Positions 31,936-41,428 of a stretch of DNA of 64,000 nucleotides are shown here, piece by piece. The notes below the pieces were generated by a model that had not been told where the DNA came from, did not search any database, and was given only the letters and a program-made list of their open reading frames with translations. The position numbers and the translations under genes are program-made. Position 1 is the first letter of the stretch. Each line of letters opens with the position of its first letter. This DNA is from RHLJ01 sp048058975 (GTDB lineage Bacteria; Bacteroidota; Rhodothermia; Balneolales; Balneolaceae). The stretch covers positions 1 to 64,000 of the forward strand of contig JBLLNP010000005.1 of NCBI GenBank assembly GCA_048058975.1. The letters run 5' to 3'.

Positions 31936-33972
31936 ATGTCAGAAGACGTAAAAAACGAACAAACCGAACAGGAAGAAGTAGCAACTCAAGAAGTTGTTGA
32001 AGAAACCACCGAAGAAACTGTTGAAGCCGAAGTTGCTGAAACTGAAGAATCCGAAACTCCTGAAGAGACTGCAGGAGTAAAAGAAGAAGAGACTGTAGCA
32101 GAAGAAACTGCCAAAGAACAAGCAGCTACCGAAGAAACACTAACTCATGTATTCAGCGGAGAAGTTGAAGGTGAAGTATATACCTTCGACCAGCTAGCAA
32201 GCCCATCTGATGAATATACTGCGGATGAATACAATGAGCTTATGGGTATGTACGAAAATACCCTCAATGAAATTGAAGAAAAAGAAATCGTAACAGGGCG
32301 TGTTGTCTCTATTGATGAAAAATACGTTGTAATTGATATCGGATTTAAATCTGAAGGTATCATTGCTGTTAACGAATTTTCTAACAAGGTGCTTGAAAGC
32401 ATGGCTCCCGGCGACGAAGTGGAAGTATTCCTCGATCGGGTTGAAGACAAAGACGGCCAGCTAATCCTTTCAAGAAGAAAAGCGGATATTCTTATTGCGT
32501 GGGAGAAAATTGAAAAGGCACACGAAACTCAGGAAGTGGTTGAAGGTCTTATCAAGCGCAGAATTAAAGGTGGTATGGTTGTGGATCTGTTTGGTATCGA
32601 TGCGTTCCTTCCCGGTTCTCAAATTGATGTACGCCCGGTTCGTGATTTTGACGCCTACGTAAACAAAACCATGGAATTCGCAGTTGTTAAACTGAACATG
32701 GCTGCTGAAAATGTGGTTGTTTCTCACCGTGCCCTTATTGAGTCTGATCTTGAAGAGCAAAGAGAGCAAATTCTTGACACGATCGAATCTGGTCAGGTAC
32801 TTGAAGGTGCCGTTAAAAATATTACTGACTTTGGTGTATTCATTGATCTTGGTGGTGTTGACGGACTTCTTCACATCACTGATCTTTCCTGGGGACGAGT
32901 TGACAATCCAAACGAGATTGTACAGTTAGATCAGCGCTTAAACGTTGCAGTTATCGACTTTGATGAGCGTAGCAAGCGTGTTTCTCTTGGATTGAAGCAA
33001 CTACAGCCTCACCCATGGGAAGACATCCAGGCAAAATACCCGGAAGGCATGAAAGTTCAGGGTCGTGTGGTTTCTATTGCCGACTACGGTGCGTTCATTG
33101 AGCTTGAAAAAGGTGTTGAAGGTTTGATTCACATTTCTGAAATGAGCTGGACTCAGCATATTAAGCATCCATCTCAATTAGTTGAGAAAGATGATGTGGT
33201 AGAATGTATCGTATTGAACATCAACGAAGATGAGAAGAAGATTTCTCTTGGTGTGAAGCAACTTACTACAGATCCATGGGCAGATATTCTTGAAAGATTC
33301 CCGATCGGATCGAAGCATAAAGGTATTGTTCGCAACCTAACCAATTTCGGTGTATTTGTTGAGCTTGAGCCGGGTATTGACGGACTTATCCACGTTTCTG
33401 ACCTTAGCTGGGAAGATAAAGTGGAGCATCCAAATGAAGTAGTTTCTAAAGACCAGGAAATTGATGTGGTTATTCTTGGTGTTGACTTCGACAACCGTCG
33501 AATCACGCTAGGTCACAAACAAGTTCTTGAAAATCCTTGGGAACAATACGCTCGTGAGTACGCTCCTGGCACCGAAGTTAAAGGTGAAGTTGTAAAAGTA
33601 ACCGATCGTGGTGCTTTTGTTAAATTACCTCTTGGTGTGGAAGCGTTCCTTAATATGACCAAAGCTGTTGAGCCTGAGTTTAAAGAAGGACAGGAAGTAG
33701 AGGCATTCATCTTTAAATTTGATGAAGCCGGAAAGTCTATCGATCTGAGCCAGTTAGATTCAGACCAGAAAAAAGCTAAAAAGGTTAAAAAAGAAGCAGA
33801 AGCGAAAGCTAATGTGGAAACCGGCGCGCCTACTTTAGGTGAAATGTCTGGTCTTGGCGCTTTGAAAGAAAAAATGGAAGCGGAAGAAAAAGCCGCTGCT
33901 GAAGCAGCTTCAAAGAAATCAGCTAAAAAAGCTGAAGCGAAAAAAGAAGAAGCTTCTGACGAAGAAGAGTAA
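31936..33972 (+). CDS. rpsA: 30S ribosomal protein S1
   Basis: This 678-residue S1 protein has six S1 (OB-fold) domains between about residues 115 and 620. Recognisable starts are 'GRVVSIDEKYVVIDIG', 'GLIKRRIKGGMVVDLFG', 'GAVKNITDFGVFIDLGG', 'GRVVSIADYGAFIEL', 'GIVRNLTNFGVFVEL' and 'GEVVKVTDRGAFVKL'. Two additions are notable: an N-terminal Glu/Thr/Val-rich acidic segment of about 65 residues and a Lys/Ala/Glu-rich tail. S1 helps load mRNA on the 30S subunit, which matters in a lineage with few Shine-Dalgarno sequences. Confidence 0.95.
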   Translation: MSEDVKNEQTEQEEVATQEVVEETTEETVEAEVAETEESETPEETAGVKEEETVAEETAKEQAATEETLTHVFSGEVEGEVYTFDQLASPSDEYTADEYNELMGMYENTLNEIEEKEIVTGRVVSIDEKYVVIDIGFKSEGIIAVNEFSNKVLESMAPGDEVEVFLDRVEDKDGQLILSRRKADILIAWEKIEKAHETQEVVEGLIKRRIKGGMVVDLFGIDAFLPGSQIDVRPVRDFDAYVNKTMEFAVVKLNMAAENVVVSHRALIESDLEEQREQILDTIESGQVLEGAVKNITDFGVFIDLGGVDGLLHITDLSWGRVDNPNEIVQLDQRLNVAVIDFDERSKRVSLGLKQLQPHPWEDIQAKYPEGMKVQGRVVSIADYGAFIELEKGVEGLIHISEMSWTQHIKHPSQLVEKDDVVECIVLNINEDEKKISLGVKQLTTDPWADILERFPIGSKHKGIVRNLTNFGVFVELEPGIDGLIHVSDLSWEDKVEHPNEVVSKDQEIDVVILGVDFDNRRITLGHKQVLENPWEQYAREYAPGTEVKGEVVKVTDRGAFVKLPLGVEAFLNMTKAVEPEFKEGQEVEAFIFKFDEAGKSIDLSQLDSDQKKAKKVKKEAEAKANVETGAPTLGEMSGLGALKEKMEAEEKAAAEAASKKSAKKAEAKKEEASDEEE

Positions 33973-33995
33973 GCAGTTACTTTTCTGAAAAGATT

Positions 33996-34028
33996 AAAGC
34001 CCCATGCTGAAAAGTGTGGGGCTTTTTT
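33996..34028 (+). terminator. Terminator of rpsA
   Basis: Stem AAAGCCCCA/TGGGGCTTT with an imperfect upper part around ATGCTGAAAAGTG, followed by seven T. It lies 24 bases after the rpsA stop and immediately before the convergent gene ending at 34031. Confidence 0.9.
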
Positions 34029-34030
34029 TA

Positions 34031-34279
34031 TTACTTCAAATAAAAAAATACAGACTTATTAACTGAATCCTTTCTGCTCTTAACTTTTTTATTAGTCTCC
34101 CGGTTAAAAGCATAAACCACATTGCGGGCAGAGCTCAACTCTTTTTCATTATTGTACTTCACCTGAATGGCATCCCCACCTGACTTTAGTTTTTCCAGCG
34201 CTTCCTGAAGAGGAGCGTATTTGGAACTCTTTTTTCTGGAACTCGAGATTTCATCCCGAGGTACCATTTTTATCTTCAT
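34031..34279 (-). CDS. Small basic protein, unknown function
   Basis: This 82-residue protein is rich in Lys and Ser (net positive) with no signal peptide. The central part 'APLQEALEKLKSGGDAIQVKY' looks like an alpha-beta fold. 'SSARNVVYAFNRETNKKVKSRK' resembles short nucleic-acid-binding proteins in tone, but I recognise no family. It is convergent to rpsA with the terminator between them. Confidence 0.65.
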   Translation of the reverse strand: MKIKMVPRDEISSSRKKSSKYAPLQEALEKLKSGGDAIQVKYNNEKELSSARNVVYAFNRETNKKVKSRKDSVNKSVFFYLK

Positions 34280-34356
34280 AATATTATGAACTTAATTGAT
34301 ACTTGTTTCAATACAATTAATGAAATTTTCAGTATGAAAAGCAATTAGAAAAAAGA

Positions 34357-35358
34357 TTAAGGAACCTGAACGTTCGACATGATTTTTTCTACAATATCTT
34401 CCGCAGAAATATCTTCAGCTTCCGCTTCAAAAGTTGGGATAATTCTATGCCGCAAAACATCCATAGCAATTACCCGAACATCTTCAGGAGTAACGTAGGC
34501 CCTGTGCTCCATAAATGCTTGTGCCCGAGCAGCTAAATTAAGATTGATAGTAGCCCTTGGAGAGCCTCCAAAGCCAATTAAATCAACTAAATCGTCTAAG
34601 CCATAATTCTTTGGTTTCCTGGTGGCAAATACTAAATCGACAATATATTTTTCTACTTTTTCGTCCATGTAAATCTCGTTCACTACTTTGCGGGCATCTA
34701 AAATAGTTTCCGGTTTTACAACGGGACTCAGTTCGGTTTTTGCCCCTGTTTTTGCCATCCTTCTCATAATCTCCAACTCTTCTGTTTCTGTTGGATAATC
34801 GATATTCAATTTCAGCATAAAACGGTCAACCTGTGCTTCCGGCAGCGGATACGTTCCTTCCTGTTCAACCGGGTTTTGGGTTGCCAGAACAAGAAAAGGC
34901 TCATCCAGCTTAAAGGTTTCTTCTCCAATGGTAACTTGTTTTTCCTGCATTGCCTCAAGGAGTGCACTTTGAACTTTGGCGGGAGAGCGGTTAATCTCAT
35001 CGGCGAGAATGATATTCGCGAAAATAGGGCCTTTCTTTACAAAGAAATCACCCTCTTTTTGATTGTATATGAGTGTACCGATCAAATCTGCCGGCAGAAG
35101 GTCGGGAGTAAACTGGATACGCTGAAAATTTGTGCTGATAACTTTTGCCAAAGAGGAAACGGTTAATGTTTTGGCCAAGCCAGGAACCCCTTCAAGCAAC
35201 ACGTGACCGTTGGTAAGAAGTCCAACCAACAATCGGTCAATCATATACGTCTGACCTATAATAACTTTGTTTAATTCTCTTCTGATGTCCTCTATAAATG
35301 CGCTATGTTTCTCAATTTTTTCGGTCAGCGCGTTCATGTCAATTGCTTGTTCAGTCAT
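34357..35358 (-). CDS. MoxR family AAA+ ATPase (second paralogue)
   Basis: This 333-residue MoxR ATPase has Walker A GVPGLAKT at 57-64, Walker B IILADEINR, and the sensor motif 'VLATQNPVEQEGTYPLPEAQ'. It is clearly a paralogue of the protein at 12173-13216 but has no acidic N-terminus and no DUF58/VWA gene beside it in this window. It is divergent from uppP. In other Bacteroidota the partner DUF58 gene is usually adjacent, so here the partner may be elsewhere. Confidence 0.93.
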   Translation of the reverse strand: MTEQAIDMNALTEKIEKHSAFIEDIRRELNKVIIGQTYMIDRLLVGLLTNGHVLLEGVPGLAKTLTVSSLAKVISTNFQRIQFTPDLLPADLIGTLIYNQKEGDFFVKKGPIFANIILADEINRSPAKVQSALLEAMQEKQVTIGEETFKLDEPFLVLATQNPVEQEGTYPLPEAQVDRFMLKLNIDYPTETEELEIMRRMAKTGAKTELSPVVKPETILDARKVVNEIYMDEKVEKYIVDLVFATRKPKNYGLDDLVDLIGFGGSPRATINLNLAARAQAFMEHRAYVTPEDVRVIAMDVLRHRIIPTFEAEAEDISAEDIVEKIMSNVQVP

Positions 35359-35449
35359 TTTCTAAAATCAATGTTATTATTTGAATGTGATATACTTAAT
35401 TTCTCACTCTTTGCAGAGACCTAAAATATAATACTTGGCAGTTTAACAC

Positions 35450-36256
35450 ATGGACATTTTACAATCTTTTTTACTCGGACTTATTCAAGGGCTTACAGAA
35501 TTCTTACCTATTAGTAGTTCCGGGCATCTGGCATTAGGTCGTTTTTTTCTTGGAGCTGATACAGAAGTGGGTATCACTTTCGAAGTTGTAGTTCACTTTG
35601 GTACACTTTGCAGTATTATGATTTATTACAAAAAGGAGCTAGCAGATTTGATCAAAGCAGGATTTAGCTTCCTGGGAGCCCCATCGCAAAAGAAAGATGA
35701 TCCTCAGGTTAAAATTTTACTTTTTATTTTAGTGAGTATGATTCCGGCTTTGATCGTAGGCTTCACACTTAAAGATTATGTGGAAGAAATATTTATGACC
35801 CCGGTTTTAGTATGTGGAATGCTGATTGTAACGGGAGTGATCTTGTTTCTTACAAAATTCGCAAAAGCTCCTGAAGGAGAAGTCACACTTGGGAAAAGCT
35901 TTTTGATTGGTTTAGCCCAGGCATTTGCGATGATTCCCGGGATTAGCCGCTCAGGATCAACCATTTCCACCGCACTATATTTAGGAATAAAAAGGGAGGA
36001 TGCTGCTAATTTTTCTTTTCTAATGGTGCTTCCCGTGATCGCAGGTGCAATGCTTCTTCAGATCAAGGAAATGCTGGAAATTGGAGTGAGTGATGCCCAG
36101 GTTATGAGTTTAGTGGTTGGATTTCTGACTTCATTTATTTCCGGTTACTATGCTTTGAAATACCTGATCATCATCCTCAAGAAAAAAGGATTTCATTATT
36201 TCGCCTACTATTGCTGGATTGTAGGAGGAGTTGGACTTGCTTACTTTTTGATTTAA
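35450..36256 (+). CDS. uppP: Undecaprenyl-diphosphate phosphatase
   Basis: This integral membrane enzyme (BacA/UppP family) recycles the undecaprenyl carrier for peptidoglycan and other glycans. The 268-residue length is usual. The two signature regions are present: 'LIQGLTEFLPISSSGHLALG' near the N-terminus and 'GISRSGSTISTALYLGIKRE' in the second half, which form the active site. About seven to eight membrane helices. Monocistronic. Confidence 0.95.
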   Translation: MDILQSFLLGLIQGLTEFLPISSSGHLALGRFFLGADTEVGITFEVVVHFGTLCSIMIYYKKELADLIKAGFSFLGAPSQKKDDPQVKILLFILVSMIPALIVGFTLKDYVEEIFMTPVLVCGMLIVTGVILFLTKFAKAPEGEVTLGKSFLIGLAQAFAMIPGISRSGSTISTALYLGIKREDAANFSFLMVLPVIAGAMLLQIKEMLEIGVSDAQVMSLVVGFLTSFISGYYALKYLIIILKKKGFHYFAYYCWIVGGVGLAYFLI

Positions 36257-36337
36257 TTGCTAATCGGTATCAAAAAATCATTTAGCGGTTTTTTTTGGTT
36301 GTGATCATTACTTTACAAAAAAACTAACACAGTATCT

Positions 36338-37507
36338 ATGTTTCGAAACCTTTGTATTCTGATTTTATCGACCACTTTATTTGTTGGGTGTGCTTCCTCG
36401 GAAAAACTGCTTCAACGTGGCCAGTACGATAAGGCCATAGAGAAATCAGTGAAAAAACTACGGAAGAAGCCAGGAAATGATAAAGAACTGTACGTTTTAA
36501 AAGAGGCCTATACTAAGGCAAATGGTTTTGATTTCGATCAAATATCCTTTCTTGAGAAAGAGGGAAGGGCCGAAAATTATTTGGAGATTTATAATCTCTA
36601 TCAAAGGTTAGACAGACGGCAGGATCGGGTAAAAACACTTCCTTCTCAGTTGCTCAACCAATTTGAAATGGTGAATTATGATGAGGAGTTAATAGCTTCA
36701 AAAGAACAGGCAGCTGAAGTTTCCTATCAGAATGGAATCGAATTTCTGGAAAGAGGTGATCGGGAAAGTGCGAGAATGGCCTATTATGAGTTTGATCGGG
36801 TCCGGTCTCTGTATAATAGCTACAAAGATGTGGATACAAAAATACAGGAAGCTCGGTTTTTGGGAACAAACCAGGTACTGTATGTAATTGAGAATAACTC
36901 TGAAGTATTGCTTCCTGAACGCTTTGATGAAGAACTGAGAAAAATCGCCCTCACTGATTTAAATAGTCAATGGATTCAATACAGTGTGTATGAAGATGAA
37001 GACATTGAATACGATTATTTCATCGTGCTTGATATAAAGGATATTGCAGTCTCAGCAGAGCGAATAGATCGTGAGACGTACAGGGAATCGGTAGAGGTTC
37101 AGGATGGTATGAAATATGTACTTGACGAAAGAGGAAATGTAAAAAAGGATTCTCTCGGCAATGACATCCGAGAACCAAATATGATCATTGTAAGCGCGGA
37201 GGTTACAGAAACCCGGCAATGGAAAGAAGGTACGGTTGCGGGATCTATAGACTATGTGGATCTGCGCTCCGATCAATTAGTAAAAACAGAGAATATTGCA
37301 GTAACTACACTTTTCGAGCATTTTTCAGGAACCTATTCAGGGGATGAACGAGCCCTTTCTGAGGAATCAAAGAAGAAGATTAGTTCAAATATGGTTGAGT
37401 TTCCTCCAACTGAGTTGATGCTTCTTGATGCTGCAGATTTACTGAAAGAAAAATCCAAAGATATCATCTATCGAAATAAAGGACTTTTAAGTGCTACCGG
37501 GAACTAA
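36338..37507 (+). CDS. Lipoprotein with TPR-like N-terminus
   Basis: The 389-residue product has a lipoprotein signal peptide with lipobox VGC (cysteine at residue 18). Helical repeats of TPR character follow ('LLQRGQYDKAIEKSVKKL', 'QNGIEFLERGDRESARMAYY'). The C-terminal ~190 residues form a beta-rich domain with no motif I know ('VSAEVTETRQWKEGTVAGSI'). It is probably an outer-membrane lipoprotein facing the periplasm. No partner is evident; the next gene, on the opposite strand, is an Omp85-type barrel. Confidence 0.78.
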   Translation: MFRNLCILILSTTLFVGCASSEKLLQRGQYDKAIEKSVKKLRKKPGNDKELYVLKEAYTKANGFDFDQISFLEKEGRAENYLEIYNLYQRLDRRQDRVKTLPSQLLNQFEMVNYDEELIASKEQAAEVSYQNGIEFLERGDRESARMAYYEFDRVRSLYNSYKDVDTKIQEARFLGTNQVLYVIENNSEVLLPERFDEELRKIALTDLNSQWIQYSVYEDEDIEYDYFIVLDIKDIAVSAERIDRETYRESVEVQDGMKYVLDERGNVKKDSLGNDIREPNMIIVSAEVTETRQWKEGTVAGSIDYVDLRSDQLVKTENIAVTTLFEHFSGTYSGDERALSEESKKKISSNMVEFPPTELMLLDAADLLKEKSKDIIYRNKGLLSATGN

Positions 37508-37532
37508 TCTGAGAAAGTGAGGACTAATCAGA

Positions 37533-38714
37533 TTAGAACATATATCCTGTAGTGATATAGACTCCTGTTCCTTCTTCAGAGAAACCAACATCCCCCCGGA
37601 TAATAAAATCGGGGGTGAAGAAAGAAGCAGTTCCTGAAAAACCAAAGGTATATTTTAAGTCACTGGTAATAGTGTTGAGGGAAGAACCGTTGGGGAAGGT
37701 TCTTCCAACATCAAAAAAAAGATTTCCTCCGAATTTCATATCTAAAGAAGGGAAATCGATCAGCCAGGTTCTGAGCTCGGTATTCAGGATGGCAACATTA
37801 TCATCAAGAAATCGCCTTGAAGGATAACCTCTCAAGGTTTCTTCATCTCCTGCATAAGCTAGTTTCCAATACGGCGTTTCGCCGGATGTATGCTTTGCAT
37901 AAAACCGATTAGCAAGAGTAATATCTTTAATCAGGTGAAAAGTGAGATAATGATACATCTCATGCTTTAATACGAAATTATTAAAAGAACTTCCCCAAAG
38001 TTTGTTTCCTATTTCAATAGAAGTTTCAAGATAATTTCCTTTGGTTGGATTAAATTCGCTGTTTCGGGCTTCCCAAATAATCCCAGTTCCTATCATGAAT
38101 GTTCTGCCTCCTTTGAAACCGGCAGGTTCTTGAACAGAGATCAGGCGTTCTGTTCCATTCTCCCAGGGAGTCTGGTAATCCAGATTTAAAATTGCAAGAA
38201 CATCCAATTGCTGTTGTTTTGCATTGATAGAAGCAGGAATTCGAAGCATTCCGTTAAAACCTGATGAGAATGATTTGAACAAATAGTAATCCGGATTTCC
38301 ATCAGGTGGATCCTGTTCAAGTTTTTGATAATTGGCAATGCCGTAATAGGTGTCTTCCAAAAATCTGGATGTATAAAAACTGCTGGTAAGCCTCATATTT
38401 GTTCCAAATGCAAAAGGCTTGTCTAAGGCAATTTCAAATGATGCGAGCCCTTTGGTAGAGAAGATCCCAGCAATATTGATGTAAGAATAGAACGGTCTGA
38501 TATCATTCTTATAATTATATAGGCTTGTGATTCCACCTACTATAAACCCCAGATCGCTGTTGAAGGCAATGGCAGGTAGAAAAGCAAACTCAGTTGAATC
38601 TGATGCGTGATTTGATTGAGCCCTTGCGGTAAAAGAAGCGCCAACCATAAGAATGAATAAAAGGCAGACCCTTTTTATCAAAAGTATTTTTTTAAATAAA
38701 GATGAAAGTAACAA
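37533..38714 (-). CDS. Omp85/BamA-TamA family outer membrane barrel
   Basis: The 393-residue product has a signal peptide (about residues 10-32, ending ARAQ) and then only a beta-barrel. The conserved loop-6 motif is visible as 'ETLRGYPSRRFLDD', followed by alternating strands and a C-terminus ending in aromatic residues (GYMF). It is too short for a full BamA and has no POTRA domain, so it belongs with the small Omp85-like 'surface antigen' proteins. Its start overlaps the 3' end of the NhaD gene by 23 bases, so the two are probably co-transcribed. Confidence 0.82.
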   Translation of the reverse strand: MLLSSLFKKILLIKRVCLLFILMVGASFTARAQSNHASDSTEFAFLPAIAFNSDLGFIVGGITSLYNYKNDIRPFYSYINIAGIFSTKGLASFEIALDKPFAFGTNMRLTSSFYTSRFLEDTYYGIANYQKLEQDPPDGNPDYYLFKSFSSGFNGMLRIPASINAKQQQLDVLAILNLDYQTPWENGTERLISVQEPAGFKGGRTFMIGTGIIWEARNSEFNPTKGNYLETSIEIGNKLWGSSFNNFVLKHEMYHYLTFHLIKDITLANRFYAKHTSGETPYWKLAYAGDEETLRGYPSRRFLDDNVAILNTELRTWLIDFPSLDMKFGGNLFFDVGRTFPNGSSLNTITSDLKYTFGFSGTASFFTPDFIIRGDVGFSEEGTGVYITTGYMF

Positions 38715-40164
38715 GAAGGTAAATTGGGACCAAGATGCCTATCGACCAAATCAGGTACGCTCCAAAGCTTGGCATTTTTACCCCATTTTGTTCTGCAATG
38801 GATTTTACCATAAAATTAGGGGCGTTTCCGATGTAAGTAAGGGCACCAAAGAACACCGCTCCGGAAGAGATTGCGATTAGTGTCTGATTCATTTCGTTCA
38901 TAAGAATTTGAGCATCGCCACCGGCAGCATTAAAGAAAACAAGGTATGTGGGGGCGTTATCCAGAAAAGCGGATAACATTCCGGTAATCCAGAAAAACAT
39001 GTAATTGATGGGTTCACCTGAAGCATCAAAAACTGCGTCGTTCACAAATTGAAGAGAACCTTGACCCTGATTAGCCGCTTTAAGCATGGCGATGGGAGCA
39101 ATGATGGTGATAAATATTCCGGCAAATAATTTGGCTACTTCCTGAATTGGGAACCAGTTAAACCCATTGGCTGCACGACTGGCTTTGGAAGTAACCTTCC
39201 AACTTATCCATGTGATAAGAAGTAATGCCCCATCCCGAACCATATTCTCAACATTTACATGAACGTGATAAATGGTGAGTTCACCCAAATGAACTAATCC
39301 GGAGAAGAGTACGGCACCAACAACTGCAATAATCAGTAAAAGATTTATACCGCCCTCTATGCCGAGTGGTTCAGAGCCGTCGTCTTTCGGAGCAGTATTT
39401 GTTTCTTTATTGAAGAGATACCGATCCCAGAAATAATAAATGATCAGAAGGATGACCGAAACAAAGGTCATCTCCCAAAAGAGGTTTGTGGTAGTCCAGA
39501 AGAAATCTACCCCCTGCAGGAATCCAAGAAATAGAGGGGGATCTCCAAGAGGAGTTAACGATCCGCCAACATTAGCCACAAGGAAGATGAAGAAAATAAC
39601 AATATGCTTTTTCGTGCTTCGCCATTCGTTTGCACGAAGAATGGGACGTATCAGTAGCATGGCAGCTCCGGTAGTTCCCATCCAACTGGCCAGGATGGTT
39701 CCCAGTAAAAGTATTCCCGTATTTACTTCGGGAGTACCTTTCAGATATCCTTTTATTCTTATACCACCCGAAACGGTGAAAAGCGCAAGTAATAAAACTA
39801 TAAACGGTATATACTCTAACAGGTATGCATGCAAAACTTCATATAGTGTGGCTTCGAAACCAAAAGAGATTATCAAGGGAATAACTAATAATAACCCCCA
39901 TGCCATTGAAACTTTACCAAAATTATTATGCCACCAATGTTCTGCAACCAATGGGAAAATGGCTATGGAAAGCAAAATACCCGCAAATGGTAACGCCCAA
40001 AGCAGGCTCAATCCACTTCCATCAATTCCATGAGAGCCACCTGATTCCGCCGCAGTAGCAATTTGTGAGAGCAGGAGTACAAAAAGCGGAGCCACTAAAA
40101 GTTTTATTTTCCGAAAAAAGGTGTTGCCGTGCACTAAATCAGGTTTTTCATTTTGATTAATCAT
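38692..40164 (-). CDS. nhaD: NhaD-type Na+/H+ antiporter
   Basis: This 490-residue inner-membrane protein has an N-terminal signal-like helix and about twelve further helices of the ion-transporter superfamily. Family stretches are 'SGLSLLWALPFAGILLSIA', 'VNVGGSLTPLGDPPLFLGF' (read here as VANVGGSLTPLGDPPLF), 'FLDNAPTYLVFFNAAGG' and 'GALTYIGNAPNFMVKSIAEQ'. NhaD exchangers expel Na+ or Li+ and are common in halophilic and marine bacteria, which fits the inferred habitat. Confidence 0.88.
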   Translation of the reverse strand: MINQNEKPDLVHGNTFFRKIKLLVAPLFVLLLSQIATAAESGGSHGIDGSGLSLLWALPFAGILLSIAIFPLVAEHWWHNNFGKVSMAWGLLLVIPLIISFGFEATLYEVLHAYLLEYIPFIVLLLALFTVSGGIRIKGYLKGTPEVNTGILLLGTILASWMGTTGAAMLLIRPILRANEWRSTKKHIVIFFIFLVANVGGSLTPLGDPPLFLGFLQGVDFFWTTTNLFWEMTFVSVILLIIYYFWDRYLFNKETNTAPKDDGSEPLGIEGGINLLLIIAVVGAVLFSGLVHLGELTIYHVHVNVENMVRDGALLLITWISWKVTSKASRAANGFNWFPIQEVAKLFAGIFITIIAPIAMLKAANQGQGSLQFVNDAVFDASGEPINYMFFWITGMLSAFLDNAPTYLVFFNAAGGDAQILMNEMNQTLIAISSGAVFFGALTYIGNAPNFMVKSIAEQNGVKMPSFGAYLIWSIGILVPIYLLVTFIFI

Positions 40165-40319
40165 TATTCGGAAAATAATAGAAGAAAACTCGTTTCAAAA
40201 AATTGAATTCATGTATTGTAAGAAATGTCCGTTAAAAGATTATAAACTGATTTTAAAAAGCTGAGTTTTTTTTGAATGATTCCTCTTCTGGAACAGTTCA
40301 AAGCCTGAAAGGAAATAGT

Positions 40320-40601
40320 ATGGAACCACTTACAAACCAGGAAATAGAACAAGCACTCACTGAACTTTCAGGTTGGGTGCACGATGATGATAAACTCTGG
40401 AAGAAGTTCGAGTTTAAAGATTTCAGGGAGGCACTTGGGTTTATCGTTCGTGTGGGGCTTGAAGCGGAAACGGCAGGACATCACCCAAATTTGTTTAACG
40501 TGTACAATCAGGTCTCAATTGGATTACAAACCCATGATGCTGGGAACAAGGTAACCACGAAGGATGTGGAACTTGCACGGGCCATTGAATCTATCACCTG
40601 A
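40320..40601 (+). CDS. Pterin-4a-carbinolamine dehydratase
   Basis: From the ATG at 40320 (MEPLTNQEIEQ) the product is 93 residues, the family length; the frame extends to a TTG at 40272 but those residues are not family-like. The active-site signature is 'ETAGHHPNLFNVYNQVSIGL', with the histidine pair HH and the later 'LQTHDAG' histidine. The enzyme regenerates pterin cofactor after aromatic amino acid hydroxylation. It could connect with the FolE2 and PTPS genes at 60158-61517. Confidence 0.92.
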   Translation: MEPLTNQEIEQALTELSGWVHDDDKLWKKFEFKDFREALGFIVRVGLEAETAGHHPNLFNVYNQVSIGLQTHDAGNKVTTKDVELARAIESIT

Positions 40602-40746
40602 GTTCGGATTGAAGTAAAAAGTTCCATTCGAAAAGTGTAGCAATAAGATTTAAAATGCCTTATCTTTGTGGCCTTCTGTTGTTCGGGCAAAGTGCACGAA
40701 TGACTGTTTTCAATTACGAAAACATCCATAGAAACCACATATTACT

Positions 40747-41133
40747 ATGAGCAAAAATTTTTACGAATTAACGTATATCATAAATCCTGTTCTTGAAGAG
40801 GAACAGTTTAAAGCTGCTGTAGAAACTATAAACAAGCTTATCACAGATAACGGCGGCGAAATCGATGAAGTTGAAGAGTGGGGCCTGCGCAAGTTTGCCT
40901 ACGAAATCGACAAAAAAGGAAACGGCTATTATGTAAATGCGTACTTCAGTGCTCCTGCTGAGACCATCGCGGTTATCGAACGATATATGCGAATTGAAGA
41001 CGATTACATGCGTTACCTTACTTTGAAATATGACGCAAAAATGCTTCGTCACAGAGAATTGGTTAAAACAAATTCAGTTCCAAGCATCTTCAATATCGAA
41101 GAAGAGGAAGAAACAGAAGAAGCAGACGCATAA
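40747..41133 (+). CDS. rpsF: 30S ribosomal protein S6
   Basis: This 128-residue S6 protein starts 'MSKNFYELTYIINPVLEEEQ'. It carries the typical 'EEWGLRKFAYEIDKKGNGYY' core that pairs with S18, and a Glu-rich tail. It is the first gene of the rpsF-rpsR-rplI operon (gaps of 26 and 17 bases). Confidence 0.96.
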   Translation: MSKNFYELTYIINPVLEEEQFKAAVETINKLITDNGGEIDEVEEWGLRKFAYEIDKKGNGYYVNAYFSAPAETIAVIERYMRIEDDYMRYLTLKYDAKMLRHRELVKTNSVPSIFNIEEEEETEEADA

Positions 41134-41159
41134 ACTTTCCACTCTAAAGAAATTCAATT

Positions 41160-41411
41160 ATGATTAAGAATCCATCGCACCCAAAGAAAAGTATCCGCAA
41201 GGTTAAGCAGTGCAAGTTTACCAGAGCCGGAGTTGAGTACATTGATTACAAAGACACTGAAACTCTTCAGCGTTTTACTAACGACCAGGGAAAAATTCTT
41301 CCTCGTCGTGTAACAGGTACCAGTGCAAAGCACCAACGCCAGCTTACAACTGCAATTAAAAGAGCTCGTTTTATGGCTTTAATGCCTTACGTAGCTGAAA
41401 ACCTTCGATAA
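41160..41411 (+). CDS. rpsR: 30S ribosomal protein S18
   Basis: This 83-residue basic protein has the S18 core 'EYIDYKDTETLQRFTNDQGK' and 'ILPRRVTGTSAKHQRQLTTA'. It sits between rpsF and rplI, the common operon order, and binds S6 on the small-subunit platform. Confidence 0.96.
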   Translation: MIKNPSHPKKSIRKVKQCKFTRAGVEYIDYKDTETLQRFTNDQGKILPRRVTGTSAKHQRQLTTAIKRARFMALMPYVAENLR

Positions 41412-41428
41412 AAAAGGAAATTGAGACA

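Noticed and set aside
32470..32874. Minus-strand ORF inside rpsA and similar long antisense frames in clpC and ftsH
   Set aside because: They are shadows of strongly biased housekeeping genes; no start signals or family matches.
37533..40164. Possible fusion or frameshift between the Omp85 barrel and NhaD (23-base overlap)
   Set aside because: Both reading frames are complete with their own signal sequence and stop; a short overlap of same-strand genes is ordinary.
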